DNA of 64,000 bases from Deltaproteobacteria bacterium (GCA_013349295.1 DUZW01000008.1:1-64000); one strand, 5' to 3'. Positions 35,391 through 46,080 are shown, counted from the stretch's first letter. Made by a program: numbers and translations. The notes: generated by a model not told the origin, from the sequence alone.

Positions 35391-35482
35391 CCAGCAGCAC
35401 CGCATCTGCGTTGTCATCGGCCAACTCGTGTGCAATAGCACACTTCATCGGCCTCTTCCTAGCATCTGCGGCCCTGCTGAAC
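35391..35482 (+). repeat. dispersed structured repeat, family 2, copy 2
   Basis: Opposite orientation to 10298-10393. Hairpin TGTGC-AATA-GCACA is intact. It sits inside the efflux operon, in the 208-bp gap between permease and outer-membrane gene. Confidence 0.75.
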
Positions 35483-35589
35483 AATTACCGTTTTGGGATT
35501 ATCCTTAATTCCCCTGCTTTGAGCTGAACAGTTACTGTATACAAGCAACCGGGCCAGCCTCCCGGCCCATCTTAATAAGGAGTAACCCC

Positions 35590-37035
35590 ATGAACCGCAC
35601 CGCATACCGGACCTCCCTGGCTCTCTGCCTCTGCCTGCCCCTCTTGACCAGCTGCATGATGGGCCCTGACTTCCTGCGCCCGGAGAGCAAGGTTTCTTCC
35701 CAATGGCTGGGCCGCCCCCCCGCCGAAGCCGCGCCTGCAGAGGAACAAAACCTGGCCCAATGGTGGACGCTCTTCAACGACCCCCAGCTCACCTCCCTGG
35801 TGGAGCGGGCCATGCAGGCCAATCTGGATCTGCGCAAGGCTGAAAGCCGAATCCGCCAGGCCCGCGCCACCATGGGCATCGCCGGGGCAGACCTTGGCCC
35901 CACCGTTGATACCGCCGCCTCTTACAAGCGCAGCCGAACCCCGTTGGCAGGGGACAGCGGCGAGGCCGTAACCGGAAATCTCTACAAGATAGGGTTTGAT
36001 GCCGGATGGGAGATTGATCTGTTCGGCGGAGTGCGGCGCGGGGTCGAGGCGGCAGGCGCCGATCTTGACGCAGCCATGGAAAGCCGGCGCGATCTGCTGG
36101 TGAGCCTGAGCGCCGAGGTGGCCTCCAACTATCTGAACCTGCGCTCCCTGCAACAACGCCTCGCCATTGCCCGCCGGAATCTCAAGGCCCAGGAACACAC
36201 CACCGAACTCACCCGCCAGCGCTTTGATGCCGGCTTTTCCAGCAAACTCGACATGGTGCGGGCGGAAGCCCTCGTCGCCACCACCTCCGGGCAGATTCCG
36301 CTACTCGAGGCGCAGGTAAGGCAAACGATCTACAGCCTCAGCCAGCTGCTGGGCGGCGAACCATCGACCCTGCTGGCGGAACTGACCCCGGAAGCAACCC
36401 TGCCCGCAGCCCCGGCTGCGGTGCCCCTGGGGTTACCTTCGGACCTCCTCCTCCGGCGGCCGGACATCCGCAGGGCGGAAGCGAAGATCCATGCGGCCAC
36501 CGCCCGAATCGGCGTGGCCAAGGCCGATCTCTTTCCCAATTTCACCATTTCCGGAGCCTTGGGTCTCCAGAACACCACCTTCAGTTCCACCCTCAACCGG
36601 GCCGGCACCGCCTGGTCCCTCGGCCCGGCCCTGAACTGGCCGCTCTTTGACATGGGCCGCACCCGCGCCAACCTTGAACTGAAAAAAGCCGTCCAGGAAG
36701 AGGAACTCCTCACCTATCAGCAGACCGTACTCACCGCCCTGCGGGAGGTGGAAAACGCCCTGATCGCCTCGAGCAAGGAGGAGGAGCATCGCCAGGCCAT
36801 GGCCCAGGCAGTGGCGGCCAACCGCAGCGCCGTGGAGCTGGCCACCGCGCTCTATACCGCGGGGCAGAACGACTTCCTCGCCGTGCTGGATGCCCAACGC
36901 TCCCTCTATGCCGCCGAGGATGTCCTGGCCCAATCCAGCCGCACCGTCTCCACCAATCTCGTCGCCCTGTACAAGGCGCTGGGCGGCGGCTGGAATACGA
37001 AAGAGGCTGCTGCCGGCGAAGGTTCCGGCTCATAG
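35590..37035 (+). CDS. outer-membrane efflux lipoprotein, NodT/OprM type
   Basis: A 481-residue outer-membrane channel. The signal peptide ends in LTSC, a lipobox. Two TolC-type repeats follow: first with FNDPQLTSLVERAMQANLDL and GFDAGWEIDLFGGVRRG, second with RRPDIRRAEAKIHAATARIG and LFPNFTISGALGLQ. AAGGAG precedes the ATG. It completes the MacA-ABC-channel tripartite pump, though a family 2 repeat separates it from the other genes. Confidence 0.93.
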   Translation: MNRTAYRTSLALCLCLPLLTSCMMGPDFLRPESKVSSQWLGRPPAEAAPAEEQNLAQWWTLFNDPQLTSLVERAMQANLDLRKAESRIRQARATMGIAGADLGPTVDTAASYKRSRTPLAGDSGEAVTGNLYKIGFDAGWEIDLFGGVRRGVEAAGADLDAAMESRRDLLVSLSAEVASNYLNLRSLQQRLAIARRNLKAQEHTTELTRQRFDAGFSSKLDMVRAEALVATTSGQIPLLEAQVRQTIYSLSQLLGGEPSTLLAELTPEATLPAAPAAVPLGLPSDLLLRRPDIRRAEAKIHAATARIGVAKADLFPNFTISGALGLQNTTFSSTLNRAGTAWSLGPALNWPLFDMGRTRANLELKKAVQEEELLTYQQTVLTALREVENALIASSKEEEHRQAMAQAVAANRSAVELATALYTAGQNDFLAVLDAQRSLYAAEDVLAQSSRTVSTNLVALYKALGGGWNTKEAAAGEGSGS

Positions 37036-37178
37036 ACCGGGGCTGCTTTGCAAAATAGCATAGATACCCCTTTGACAGAGTTCAGGGCGAACGGCAACCT
37101 GATAAAGCCTCCGCTCATCCTACGCCTGTCAAAGAACTGCGGTACCAAAACCAGAAGATTGTTACGGATGGCCGGGCA

Positions 37179-38186
37179 ATGATGGAAAGAAAAAACTCGG
37201 TGCGCATCCAGCCTCAGCAGTCAGGACAGCAGCTCCTGGATTTTATCAGCCACCGTTTCACCTACCGGAACCGGGAGGAATGGCAGGCGGAACTTGCTGC
37301 CCACCGCTTCCTCCTCAACGATACCGAGGCGCGGGGTGATATCATCCTGGCCGCCGGTGACCGCCTCGTCTACCTGATGGACGCCTTGGTCGAACCCCCG
37401 GTTGATTCCGACTACACCGTCCTCCATGAAGATCACGACCTGCTGGTGATCAACAAGCCCGCCCCCCTGCCCTGCCATCCCGGCGGGCGCTTCTTCGCCC
37501 ATACCCTCTGGGCTCTGCTCAAGGAAGAGCACGGCTTAAACAACCCAAGACTCGTCAACCGGTTGGATCGGGAAACCTCCGGCATCGTGCTGGTGGCCAA
37601 GAACAAGGTCGCAGCCCGCATGTGTCAAGAGCAGTTTGCCCGACACCGGGTGGACAAGATCTATCTGGTCCTGGTGGAAGGGGCTTTCCCGGACACGCCC
37701 GGGCCGGTGGAAGCCGTCGGCTGGCTGGGGGTGGACCCGGACAGCGCGATCCGCAAAAAGATGCGCTTCTATCCGACCCATAACGCTGCGCCGCCCGGCG
37801 CCGTGGAAGCCGGCACCGGATTCCGGCTGATCTCCACCGCCGGCAACGCCAGCCTCTCCCTGCTGGAGGCGAGGCCGCACACCGGCCGCTGCCATCAGAT
37901 CCGGGCCAGCCTGTTACACTTGGGATTTCCGGTGGTGGGAGACAAACTCTACGGCGTGGACGAACAGCTTTTCCTCCGTTTCCAGGAAGGATGCCTGAGC
38001 GCCACCGACCACGCCCTCCTCCGCATCCCCCGCCAGGCCCTGCACGCAGCCGGCCTGCGTTTCAGCCACCCGACAAGCGGCAAGGAGCTGGAATTTTCCG
38101 CGCCCCTGCCGCCCGCGCTTCAAGGATTGCTGGAATATCAGTTGAAGCCAACATTACGACCGAAAAAAATGAGACGGCCACGATAA
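37179..38186 (+). CDS. RluA-family pseudouridine synthase
   Basis: A 335-residue enzyme converting uridine to pseudouridine in RNA. A short S4-like N-terminal domain (SGQQLLDFISHRF) precedes the catalytic domain with NKPAPLPCHPGGRF, the active-site NRLDRETSGIVLVAKN (catalytic D) and RPHTGRCHQIRASLLHLG. Which RNA position is targeted cannot be read. The start is one of two adjacent ATGs (37179, 37182). Confidence 0.88.
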   Translation: MMERKNSVRIQPQQSGQQLLDFISHRFTYRNREEWQAELAAHRFLLNDTEARGDIILAAGDRLVYLMDALVEPPVDSDYTVLHEDHDLLVINKPAPLPCHPGGRFFAHTLWALLKEEHGLNNPRLVNRLDRETSGIVLVAKNKVAARMCQEQFARHRVDKIYLVLVEGAFPDTPGPVEAVGWLGVDPDSAIRKKMRFYPTHNAAPPGAVEAGTGFRLISTAGNASLSLLEARPHTGRCHQIRASLLHLGFPVVGDKLYGVDEQLFLRFQEGCLSATDHALLRIPRQALHAAGLRFSHPTSGKELEFSAPLPPALQGLLEYQLKPTLRPKKMRRPR

Positions 38187-38448
38187 AAAAAACAGGGGGT
38201 GCCGCTTGTTTCTTTTAAAGGCAAGAGGAAGATGAATATCCAATGGAGTCGTAAGGCGGCAAGATACGGGCAGCAATTTTTCTGATCAGCAGTAACAAGC
38301 TGAAAAGGTTTGACAAAAAGATCTGATCCGGCAAACTGATTGAGCAAGACAACAAAAAAACAGAAACGGAACCGAGAGCGGTAAAAATTGGCATTATTGC
38401 CTTGAAAGGCGGCTTCAAGAGGTTTTTCATCATGGGTTTGGAGTGGGC

Positions 38449-40911
38449 ATGAACGACAAGCCGACATACGAGGAGTTGGCCCATAGGGTTGAGGAGCTGG
38501 AGCAGACCCTTCAGGGAGCGCGACCAGATAACCATCCCACCGTTACCGACCCTGCCGACAACGCAATGACCCTACGGAAGATGGCCGAACTGTTGCAGAG
38601 CAAGCAGTATCTTGCCGCAGTCAACAACGCCATGATGACCGGTCTGGTCGTTATCGAACGGCAAACCCACACGATCATCGACGTGAATGAGGCCGCCGCC
38701 AGGATGATCGGCCTTAAGCGGCAGGAGATCATCGGCCGGGAGTGCCATCGATTTATCTGCCCCAAGCAAAGGGGGCAATGCCCGATAACCGATCTTGGCC
38801 AGACGATTGACAATGCCGAGCGGGTTCTGTTACGGGCCGATGGCAAGCCGGTGCCGATTTTAAAGACGGTGACCAGTCTTTCTCTTCCTGCAGGCGAGGT
38901 GCTGGTCGAAACCTTTGTCGACCTGACGGAACGCAAAAAAATTGAGGCGCAGGTTCAAGAACAGAGCGCATTCTTGACCAGCGTCCTCGATGCCCTGCCC
39001 TTTCCTTTCTACGTGATCAACCCCCACGATTACACCATCGCCATGGCCAATAAGGCCTGCGATTTCGGGCCGCTCACTGCGGATGCCACCTGTCACCGGT
39101 TAACCCACCGAAAAAACATCCCTTGCGATAGCGACGAACATCCCTGCCCGGTTACCGAGATAAAAAAGACCGGGCAGCCCGTTCGGGTCGAGCATGTACA
39201 CATCGACAAAAACGGCAAGACACGAAGCGTGGAGGTCAACGCTTTCCCGATTGTTGACCAGCTCGGCCGGATCAAGCAAATTATCAAATACACCGTTGAT
39301 ATCACCCAACGGCGGCTGAATGAGGTCGAGCTGTTGCACGCCAAGGAGGCAGCCGAGATCGCCAATCAGGCCAAGAGCCAGTTCCTTGCCAACATGAGCC
39401 ATGAAATCCGCACCCCGATGAACGGTATCATGGGCATGCATGACCTGCTGCTGCGCAGCTCCCTTACCGACCTCCAACGCCGCCACGCGGAGATGGCCAG
39501 GATTTCGGCCCAACGATTGATGCACGTCATCAATGACATCCTCGACTTCTCCAAAATCGAGGCAGCCAAAATGGTTCTCGACTCGGTGCCCTTCAACCTC
39601 AACGAACTGCTGGCCGAAACCATGGAGGCCCTGGCCGTGATCGCGCAACAGAAAGAGTTGCATCTCAGCCATGCTGTCCGCCCCGGAGTGCCGGCCACGG
39701 TGCTCGGCGACCCTGGGCGGTTGCGGCAGATCATCAACAATCTCGTCGGCAATGCCATCAAGTTCACCCTGGAAGGCGAGGTGGAGCTCACCGTGGAACT
39801 CAAAGCCGAGGCGCCGCCGCAAGAGGTGGTCCTCCTTTTCACGGTACGGGATACCGGAATCGGGATCGCCCCGGATCAACAGGCCCAAATTTTCGAGGCC
39901 TTTATCCAGGCGGACGGCAGCATGGCCCGCAAACACGGCGGCACCGGCCTGGGACTCGCCATTACTACCCAGCTCATTCACTTGATGCAGGGCCATATCC
40001 GAGTGGAGAGCAATCCGGGACAGGGGGCCAGCTTCATCTTCGACATCCGGCTCGGTAAAAACCTGGAGCCGCAGGCAACAGCCCGGATAGGCCTGCCGAT
40101 CGAGGAACTGCAAAACCTCGCGGCCCTTATTGTGATGGCCGATGAAAGCGACCGGCGGAGCATGGTCGAGTTGCTGCGCGAATATTTGCAAGTGGTTGAC
40201 GAAACGGACACCTGCCCGGCGGTCGATAAGGCATTACAAGAGAAATGTTACAACCTGATGATCATCGAGGATCACCCAGGGGTGCTGGACGGCTTTGACT
40301 TGGCGGCACGGATTCGCGCCGTGCCGGAACTGGATGCTCTCACCATGATTATGCTCACCGGCCTGGGCATGCGGGGCGATGCCAGACGTTGCCAGGATTT
40401 AAACATCGGCGCCTATCTGACCAAACCTGTGGGGTCGACTGATTTACTGCGCGCCTTACGTGCCGCGACTCTCGGGGCGCAACAGGAAACGCCGCCGCCG
40501 CTGGTCACCCGTCATTCCCTGCGGGAAAGCCGTCGGCAACAACGCATCCTGCTGGTCGAGGACGAGTTTGTCAATCGGACCCTGACGACCATGATTCTTG
40601 AACAGGAGGGCTGGCCGATAACCACGGCCGAGAACGGGCGACAGGCACTGGAGATCATGGCGACGCAGGAATTCGACCTGGTGCTGATGGATATCCAGAT
40701 GCCGGAGCTGGACGGTTTCGAGACCACCAGGGCCATCCGTCGGCAGGAGGAATCAACCGGCATGCATCTGCCGATCATTTCCATGACCGCCTATGCCATG
40801 CCGGAGGATCGGGAAAAATGTCTGGCTGCCGGCATGGATGATTACATCTCCAAACCCGTGGAGCGCGACAATCTCTGCGCCATCCTGCAAAAATACGCCC
40901 GTGAAAAATGA
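38449..40911 (+). CDS. hybrid sensor histidine kinase with two PAS and two receiver domains
   Basis: An ~820-residue soluble sensor. A short N-terminal coiled coil ([15 protein letters not shown]) is followed by PAS domains at about 45-165 and 175-285, a HisKA domain with [15 protein letters not shown], an ATPase domain ([31 protein letters not shown]), a first receiver (~570-685) and a second (~695-820) with LVEDE and [11 protein letters not shown]. The first receiver has glutamate (E607) at the phosphoacceptor position, [11 protein letters not shown]. The ATG at 38449 has GGAG five bases upstream and is preferred to a GTG two codons earlier. No partner regulator is adjacent. Confidence 0.9.
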   Translation: MNDKPTYEELAHRVEELEQTLQGARPDNHPTVTDPADNAMTLRKMAELLQSKQYLAAVNNAMMTGLVVIERQTHTIIDVNEAAARMIGLKRQEIIGRECHRFICPKQRGQCPITDLGQTIDNAERVLLRADGKPVPILKTVTSLSLPAGEVLVETFVDLTERKKIEAQVQEQSAFLTSVLDALPFPFYVINPHDYTIAMANKACDFGPLTADATCHRLTHRKNIPCDSDEHPCPVTEIKKTGQPVRVEHVHIDKNGKTRSVEVNAFPIVDQLGRIKQIIKYTVDITQRRLNEVELLHAKEAAEIANQAKSQFLANMSHEIRTPMNGIMGMHDLLLRSSLTDLQRRHAEMARISAQRLMHVINDILDFSKIEAAKMVLDSVPFNLNELLAETMEALAVIAQQKELHLSHAVRPGVPATVLGDPGRLRQIINNLVGNAIKFTLEGEVELTVELKAEAPPQEVVLLFTVRDTGIGIAPDQQAQIFEAFIQADGSMARKHGGTGLGLAITTQLIHLMQGHIRVESNPGQGASFIFDIRLGKNLEPQATARIGLPIEELQNLAALIVMADESDRRSMVELLREYLQVVDETDTCPAVDKALQEKCYNLMIIEDHPGVLDGFDLAARIRAVPELDALTMIMLTGLGMRGDARRCQDLNIGAYLTKPVGSTDLLRALRAATLGAQQETPPPLVTRHSLRESRRQQRILLVEDEFVNRTLTTMILEQEGWPITTAENGRQALEIMATQEFDLVLMDIQMPELDGFETTRAIRRQEESTGMHLPIISMTAYAMPEDREKCLAAGMDDYISKPVERDNLCAILQKYAREK

Positions 40912-41182
40912 TGCCCGCCGGGCACCCAGGAAAGCACCTTGCATCTCTGCGCTCTGATCGGCGGTCGGCCTGCGCTTCAAGGTTTACTGGAATAGATACC
41001 GGTTTACTTTTCCTTTGATATTCCATATCCTATCAGACAGTATCGCAGCAGGTGGACATCAAACACAAGACGCAGGTACCGCCTCTCATTTCCCCTTCTC
41101 GATCGCATGCGGAACATATCGATATTATTAAATAATTTCCAACACTACTATTTACCCCCTTCAACATTTAAAGGAGAGAGTC

Positions 41183-41572
41183 ATGTTTCGCCAACTGCAA
41201 TTCCTCTGCGCTATCGCCTTTTTTGCTTGTTTTCTCGTTCCTGCCCAAGCCCTGGCTGCAAACGATGGAGTCTGGATCGGGAGCAGCGGGCAGGAAACCG
41301 GGTATTTCATGATCACCCAGGTGAGCAATGGCAATTACGGCCTGATTGAATTCGGTCTGAATCCGGGAAGCCCTTACTATATGGCTTACTATGGCACATC
41401 CTCCCGCCTTGATCTGCTGCTCGACAGCATTCCCGACGCGTGTCCGGACTACTATGTCTTGCAGTTCAGTTCGGAAAACACCGGGACGATGACCTTGTAC
41501 CCCAGGGAGGATGTGGCCTCAAGTTGCACCAGCAGCCATTATGGAATTCCTTTTCAAATCACGAGATTCTAG
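41183..41572 (+). CDS. secreted protein of unknown function
   Basis: A 129-residue protein with a clear signal peptide (MFRQLQFLCAIAFFACFLV, cleavage after AQALA). The mature part is rich in G, Y and S and has two cysteines that could form a disulphide. No family recognised. AAGGAG precedes the ATG. The 270 bp before it hold no other feature. Confidence 0.65.
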   Translation: MFRQLQFLCAIAFFACFLVPAQALAANDGVWIGSSGQETGYFMITQVSNGNYGLIEFGLNPGSPYYMAYYGTSSRLDLLLDSIPDACPDYYVLQFSSENTGTMTLYPREDVASSCTSSHYGIPFQITRF

Positions 41573-41662
41573 GCATTCAGACCGTGGGCGGTGCCGCATC
41601 CATGCCCCGGGACATGAGAAGAAATGGATGGATTGAGGAACAATGATACAATGAGGATACCG

Positions 41663-42580
41663 ATGCGCAAAAATTGCACCACCCCGGAAAAAATCCTGCT
41701 GTTCTGCCTTGCCTGGTCCGTATTTGCCGGCCCCGCCCTGGCCGCTGACAAGCTGACGCGGATCAGCGATAACGTCTATGCCTACGTGGACACCAAGCAG
41801 AGTTCCAAGGACAACAGCTTCGGCGCCAACGCGGGCATCATCATCGGCCGAGACGGAATTGCCGTCATCGATACCCTGGTTTCCGCCAAGGAGGCCAAGC
41901 GGTTCATCAAGGCCATCAAGGGTGTGTCCAGAAAACCGATCAAGTACGTGATCAATACCCATTTCCACCTTGACCATGTCTTTGGCAACGCCGAATTCGT
42001 CAAGCTGGGAGCGGTGGTCATCGGTCAGGAGAACTGCACGCAAGCCATGGCGCGAACTGCCGAGACTACTCTCAAGAACAGCGGCCAGTACGGCCTGACC
42101 CCGCAGGATATGAAAGGCACCACCATCGCCTATCCGGTACTGAGCTACACCGACCGGCTGACCATTGACCTCGGCGGCCAGATCGTCGAACTCCGCCATG
42201 CCCGCCCCTCCCACACCGACGGCGACACCCTGGTCTTCCTGCCGGACAAGAAGGTGCTCTTTGCCGGCGACATCCTGTTCACCGACTACCACCCGTTCCT
42301 GGCCGAAGGTAATATTGAGGAGTGGCGCGGCGAACTCGATGGCCTCCAGGCCATGGACGTTGAGGTGATCATCCCCGGACACGGCCCCCTTTCGGGGAAA
42401 AAGGATCTTGCGGAGATGAGACAGTACCTCCTGCAGTTCGACCAGCAGGCGAAAGCGCTGGCCACCCAGGGCGGAGATCCCCAAGCACTTGCGGCGGAAA
42501 TGCTGAAGACCCTTCCCCCGCGAGCCGAAAGCGCCTGGCTCGTCAACGCGAATCTGAAGATGAGATACCTCACGAAGTGA
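41663..42580 (+). CDS. secreted metallo-beta-lactamase-fold hydrolase
   Basis: A 305-residue protein with a signal peptide (ILLFCLAWSVFAGPALA). The zinc site HFHLDH lies in INTHFHLDHVFGN; further ligands appear in RPSHTDGDTLVF and the aspartate in LFAGDILF, and PGHGP near the end. This is a periplasmic MBL-fold enzyme; resemblance to true lactamases is only at the fold level and the substrate is unknown. I choose ATG 41663 with GAGG six bases upstream; in-frame ATG at 41651 is an alternative. Its stop overlaps the reading frame upstream of the next gene. Confidence 0.82.
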   Translation: MRKNCTTPEKILLFCLAWSVFAGPALAADKLTRISDNVYAYVDTKQSSKDNSFGANAGIIIGRDGIAVIDTLVSAKEAKRFIKAIKGVSRKPIKYVINTHFHLDHVFGNAEFVKLGAVVIGQENCTQAMARTAETTLKNSGQYGLTPQDMKGTTIAYPVLSYTDRLTIDLGGQIVELRHARPSHTDGDTLVFLPDKKVLFAGDILFTDYHPFLAEGNIEEWRGELDGLQAMDVEVIIPGHGPLSGKKDLAEMRQYLLQFDQQAKALATQGGDPQALAAEMLKTLPPRAESAWLVNANLKMRYLTK

Positions 42581-42615
42581 TGGGTGCGGAAAGATACAAT
42601 ACTCCAGGAGACGCC

Positions 42616-43722
42616 ATGCACGCGAGCCGACTGTTCGAACCTCTCTCCACCGGAAATCTTCACTTCAAAAACAGAATCGCCCTGGCGCCCATGACCAGAA
42701 GCCGGGCCGGGGCGGGCCGGGTACCCAACGAGTTGATGGCCGAGTATTACCGCCAGCGCTCCTCGGCCGGGCTGCTGATTGCCGAGGCAACCGTGGTGTC
42801 TCAGCAGGGCATCGGCTGGCATGACACGCCGGGGATCTACACCGAGGAGATGGTTGCGGGCTGGCGCAAGATTACCGCCGCGATCAAGCCCACCGGTGCG
42901 CACATCTTTCTGCAGCTCTGGCATTGCGGCAGGGCCTCGCACAGCGATTACCATGACGGCGCACTGCCGGTTTCCGCCTCGGCGGTGAAACTCAACGGCG
43001 ACTCCATCCACACTCCGCTGGGAAAAAAGGAGTACGAAACTCCCCGCCCCCTGACCGTTGCGGAAATCAAGGCAACCGTGGCCGATTACCGCCAAGCCGC
43101 GATCAATGCAAAAGCGGCCGGTTTTTCCGGCATAGAAGTGCATGGGGCCAACGGCTATCTGATCAATCAGTTCCTCGATCCGAAAAGCAATCTCCGTACG
43201 GATCAATACGGCTCCAGCCTGGAAAACCGTTTCCGTTTTTTCAAGGAGGTGGTGGAAGCGGTGCTTGAAGTCTGGCCCGCGGAGCAGGTCGGAGCCCGCA
43301 TCTCGCCCAACGGGGTTTTCAACGACATGGGCAGCGAGGATTTCCGGGAAACATATTTGTACGTGGCCAAGGAACTCAACAGATTCAACCTCGGCTATCT
43401 CCATGTCATGGACGGCCTGGCCTTTGGTTTTCACGCCAAGGGCGAGCCCATGACCCTGGCGGAATTCAGACCGCTTTTCCAGGGCAGGATCATTGGCAAT
43501 TGCGGCTACACGCAAGATCTCGCGGAACAGCGATTGGCCGAGAACACAGCGGACATGATCGCCTTTGGCCGCCCTTTCATCACCAACCCCGATCTGCCCG
43601 AACGGTTCAAGAACAATTACCCCCTCAACCCTGCCGAAGATATGTCGCAGTGGTACACCCCGGGCGCCAAGGGGTACACGGATTATCCGCCGTATACCCC
43701 ACCTGCTTCCGTACCCTCCTGA
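42616..43722 (+). CDS. NADH:flavin oxidoreductase, Old Yellow Enzyme family
   Basis: A 368-residue FMN enzyme reducing activated C=C bonds or nitro groups. LFEPLSTGNLHFKNRIALAP, MTRSRA, LQLWHCGRASH, the catalytic region GIEVHGANGYLINQFLDP with LRTDQYGSSLENRFRF, and DMIAFGRPFITNPDL are typical of the NemA/OPR group. AGGAG lies six bases before ATG 42616. It may work with the preceding MBL enzyme and following methylase, but no pathway is evident. Confidence 0.92.
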   Translation: MHASRLFEPLSTGNLHFKNRIALAPMTRSRAGAGRVPNELMAEYYRQRSSAGLLIAEATVVSQQGIGWHDTPGIYTEEMVAGWRKITAAIKPTGAHIFLQLWHCGRASHSDYHDGALPVSASAVKLNGDSIHTPLGKKEYETPRPLTVAEIKATVADYRQAAINAKAAGFSGIEVHGANGYLINQFLDPKSNLRTDQYGSSLENRFRFFKEVVEAVLEVWPAEQVGARISPNGVFNDMGSEDFRETYLYVAKELNRFNLGYLHVMDGLAFGFHAKGEPMTLAEFRPLFQGRIIGNCGYTQDLAEQRLAENTADMIAFGRPFITNPDLPERFKNNYPLNPAEDMSQWYTPGAKGYTDYPPYTPPASVPS

Positions 43723-43749
43723 CCCAGAAACAAACAGGGAGTCCCCATA

Positions 43750-44340
43750 ATGGCAAGACACGTCTGCCCCTGGTGGCTGGCCTATACCTTTGACAATCCC
43801 TTGCGGCGGATCTTCCACAAGCCGGAGGAGATCTTTTTCCCGTATCTGCGCGAAGGGATGACTGCCATCGACCTCGGTTGCGGCATGGGCTACTTCTCCA
43901 TCGGCATGGCCAAACTGGTTGGCGAAAGCGGAAAAATAATCTCCGTTGATCTGCAAGAGAAAATGCTGGAGACCCTTATGCAACGAGCCCGGAAAGCAGG
44001 GGTTGCCCACCGCATCACCACCTTGTTGTGCGAGGATGACAACATCGGCATCCACGAAGCGGTTGATTTCGCCTTGGCGTTCTGGATGACCCACGAAACC
44101 CAGGATGAGCTCAGCTTTCTCCAGCAGGTCCACGCGATCCTCAAGAAATCGGGCAAGTTCCTCTTGGCTGAGCCCAAGGGCCATGTCACCGCTGCCGAAT
44201 TCAAAAAAACTCTGTCCTTCGCCCAGAAATCAGGCTTCAACCTCATCGATTCACCTATAATATCCTTGAGCCATGCGGCCCTGTTTGAAAAAAACGGAGA
44301 TAAACCACAACCTGCCCCATTTTTCGGGCTGAAGGAGTAA
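43750..44340 (+). CDS. class I SAM-dependent methyltransferase
   Basis: A 196-residue methylase. The SAM-binding motif is AIDLGCGMGYFSIGMA, followed by ISVDLQEKM and a third motif region ILKKSGKFLLAEPKGHV. It has no membrane segment. N-terminal ARHVCPWWLAYTFDNPLRR is characteristic of a family of small unassigned methylases. GGGAG precedes the ATG. The nfo gene follows by three bases. Confidence 0.82.
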   Translation: MARHVCPWWLAYTFDNPLRRIFHKPEEIFFPYLREGMTAIDLGCGMGYFSIGMAKLVGESGKIISVDLQEKMLETLMQRARKAGVAHRITTLLCEDDNIGIHEAVDFALAFWMTHETQDELSFLQQVHAILKKSGKFLLAEPKGHVTAAEFKKTLSFAQKSGFNLIDSPIISLSHAALFEKNGDKPQPAPFFGLKE

Positions 44341-44343
44341 ACC

Positions 44344-45195
44344 ATGCCCCGATTCGGCGCCCACATGTCCATCAGCGGCGGGATAGCCCTGGCCTTTGAC
44401 CGTTTGGCCGAGGTGGAGGGCGAGGCTCTGCAGATCTTCACCGCCAACCAGCGACAATGGCACCCCAAGACCCCAACCCCGGAGGAGATCAAGGCCTTTA
44501 AGGCTCGGCGGCAACAGGCGCCAGATATTCCGGTCGCCTCCCACGATTCATACCTGATCAACCTCGCTTCGCCCAAACCGGAGGCAGCGGACAAGTCCAT
44601 CGACGCCTTTGCCGGGGAGCTGCGCCGCTGCGCGGCCTTAGGCATCGAATACCTGGTGGTCCACCCCGGCTCCCATCTCGGAGAGGGGATCGAGGCGGGG
44701 CTGAAAATTTTCACCGCCAACCTGGACCGGGCCATCAGCGAAGCAAATACCGAAGAACAGGTCATGATACTCCTTGAAACCACCGCCGGACAGGGCACCA
44801 ACCTGGGGGCGAGCTTCGAGGAACTGGCCGCGATCATCGCCGGTTCCGCTTACCCGGAAAAACTGGGAGTCTGTTACGACACCTGCCACACCTTCGCCGC
44901 CGGCTACGACATCCGCACCCCAAAGGCTTATGCCGAGACCATGACCCGCTTCGACCGGCTGCTCGGTCTGGAGCGGCTTAAATTCTTCCATCTCAACGAC
45001 GCCAGCAAGGGCTTGGGCAGCCGGATCGACCGCCACACCCACATCGGCGAGGGCGAAATCACCCTGGAGGGGTTCCGCCACCTCATCAACGACCCGCGCT
45101 TTGCCGACCATCCCATGGTTCTGGAAACCCCCAAGTCGGATGACCTCCACGAAGACCGAGAAAACCTGGCGCTGCTGCGGAGCCTGCTCGAATAA
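44344..45195 (+). CDS. nfo: deoxyribonuclease IV (endonuclease IV)
   Basis: A 283-residue AP endonuclease that cuts 5' of abasic sites. Zinc-ligand motifs are present: FGAHMSISGG, VVHPGSHLG, LLETTAGQGTNLG, YDTCHTFAAGYD, HLNDASKGLGSR with DRHTHIGEG, and LETPK. AAGGAG precedes the ATG; likely co-transcribed with the methylase gene. Confidence 0.94.
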   Translation: MPRFGAHMSISGGIALAFDRLAEVEGEALQIFTANQRQWHPKTPTPEEIKAFKARRQQAPDIPVASHDSYLINLASPKPEAADKSIDAFAGELRRCAALGIEYLVVHPGSHLGEGIEAGLKIFTANLDRAISEANTEEQVMILLETTAGQGTNLGASFEELAAIIAGSAYPEKLGVCYDTCHTFAAGYDIRTPKAYAETMTRFDRLLGLERLKFFHLNDASKGLGSRIDRHTHIGEGEITLEGFRHLINDPRFADHPMVLETPKSDDLHEDRENLALLRSLLE

Positions 45196-45333
45196 GATCA
45201 TTCGGTCGGGAGGCACAGGCATTTAGCTTTCCTTTTCCAGTAACCCCCTTACCTTCTCAAAAAATATCGCAGGTGGACTCCTGATCAACTCCTGCTATAA
45301 TAAAATATCCATTAACCTTCCGAGGATGCGCAG

Positions 45334-46080
45334 ATGAAAAACTATGCACCAATCGCTTGCCTGACCCTGATCGCTTTCACCTGCTCACCACATCAGGCAT
45401 TGGCGGAAGGCTCCTGGCTCGACAAGGGCGTAGGGGTTTTAAATACCTTGAGCACGGGAAACACCGGGACCCAAGCCAGCAACTCCGAAATCGGCGAAGC
45501 ATTCAAGAATGCCCTGAGCATCGGCACGCAAAATGTCGTGGGTCGGCTTGGCACCAGTGATGGCTTCAATGGTGACCCGGCCATCCACATCCCCCTGCCC
45601 GACGAATTACAAACGGTGAAAAACATGTTGGCCACAATCGGGATGTCGCAAACCGTCGACGACCTTGAACTCAAACTGAACCGGGCGGCAGAGGCGGCAA
45701 CGCCGAAAGCCAAAGCGCTGTTCCTGCAGGCCATCAAGGAGCTGTCCTTTGACGACATCAGGAAAATCTATGAAGGACCGGAAGATTCAGCCACCCGATA
45801 TTTCCAGGGCAAGATGACCCCCGCTTTAAAAAAGGAAATGCAGCCCATCGTTGAAAAAAGCCTGTCACAGGTTGGGGCAATCCAATCCTACGACACCGTG
45901 ATGGGCCAATATAAGGCCTTGCCCTTTGTCCCGAACGTGAAGGCGAATCTGACCGAACATGTGCTCCAGAAAGGGATGGCCGGGATCTTCTATTATATCG
46001 CCAAGGAAGAGGCGAGTATACGCAAAGACCCGGCGAAACAGACGACCGCATTATTAAAAAAGGTTTTTGGCGGGAAATGA
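45334..46080 (+). CDS. DUF4197 family protein
   Basis: A 248-residue protein with an N-terminal signal peptide (ending HQALA) and the DUF4197 body: EIGEAFKNALSIGTQNVVGR, DPAIHIPLPDELQTV, FLQAIKELSFDD, RYFQGKMTPAL. Helical periplasmic protein of unknown function, widespread in proteobacteria. GAGGAT precedes the ATG. Confidence 0.85.
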   Translation: MKNYAPIACLTLIAFTCSPHQALAEGSWLDKGVGVLNTLSTGNTGTQASNSEIGEAFKNALSIGTQNVVGRLGTSDGFNGDPAIHIPLPDELQTVKNMLATIGMSQTVDDLELKLNRAAEAATPKAKALFLQAIKELSFDDIRKIYEGPEDSATRYFQGKMTPALKKEMQPIVEKSLSQVGAIQSYDTVMGQYKALPFVPNVKANLTEHVLQKGMAGIFYYIAKEEASIRKDPAKQTTALLKKVFGGK

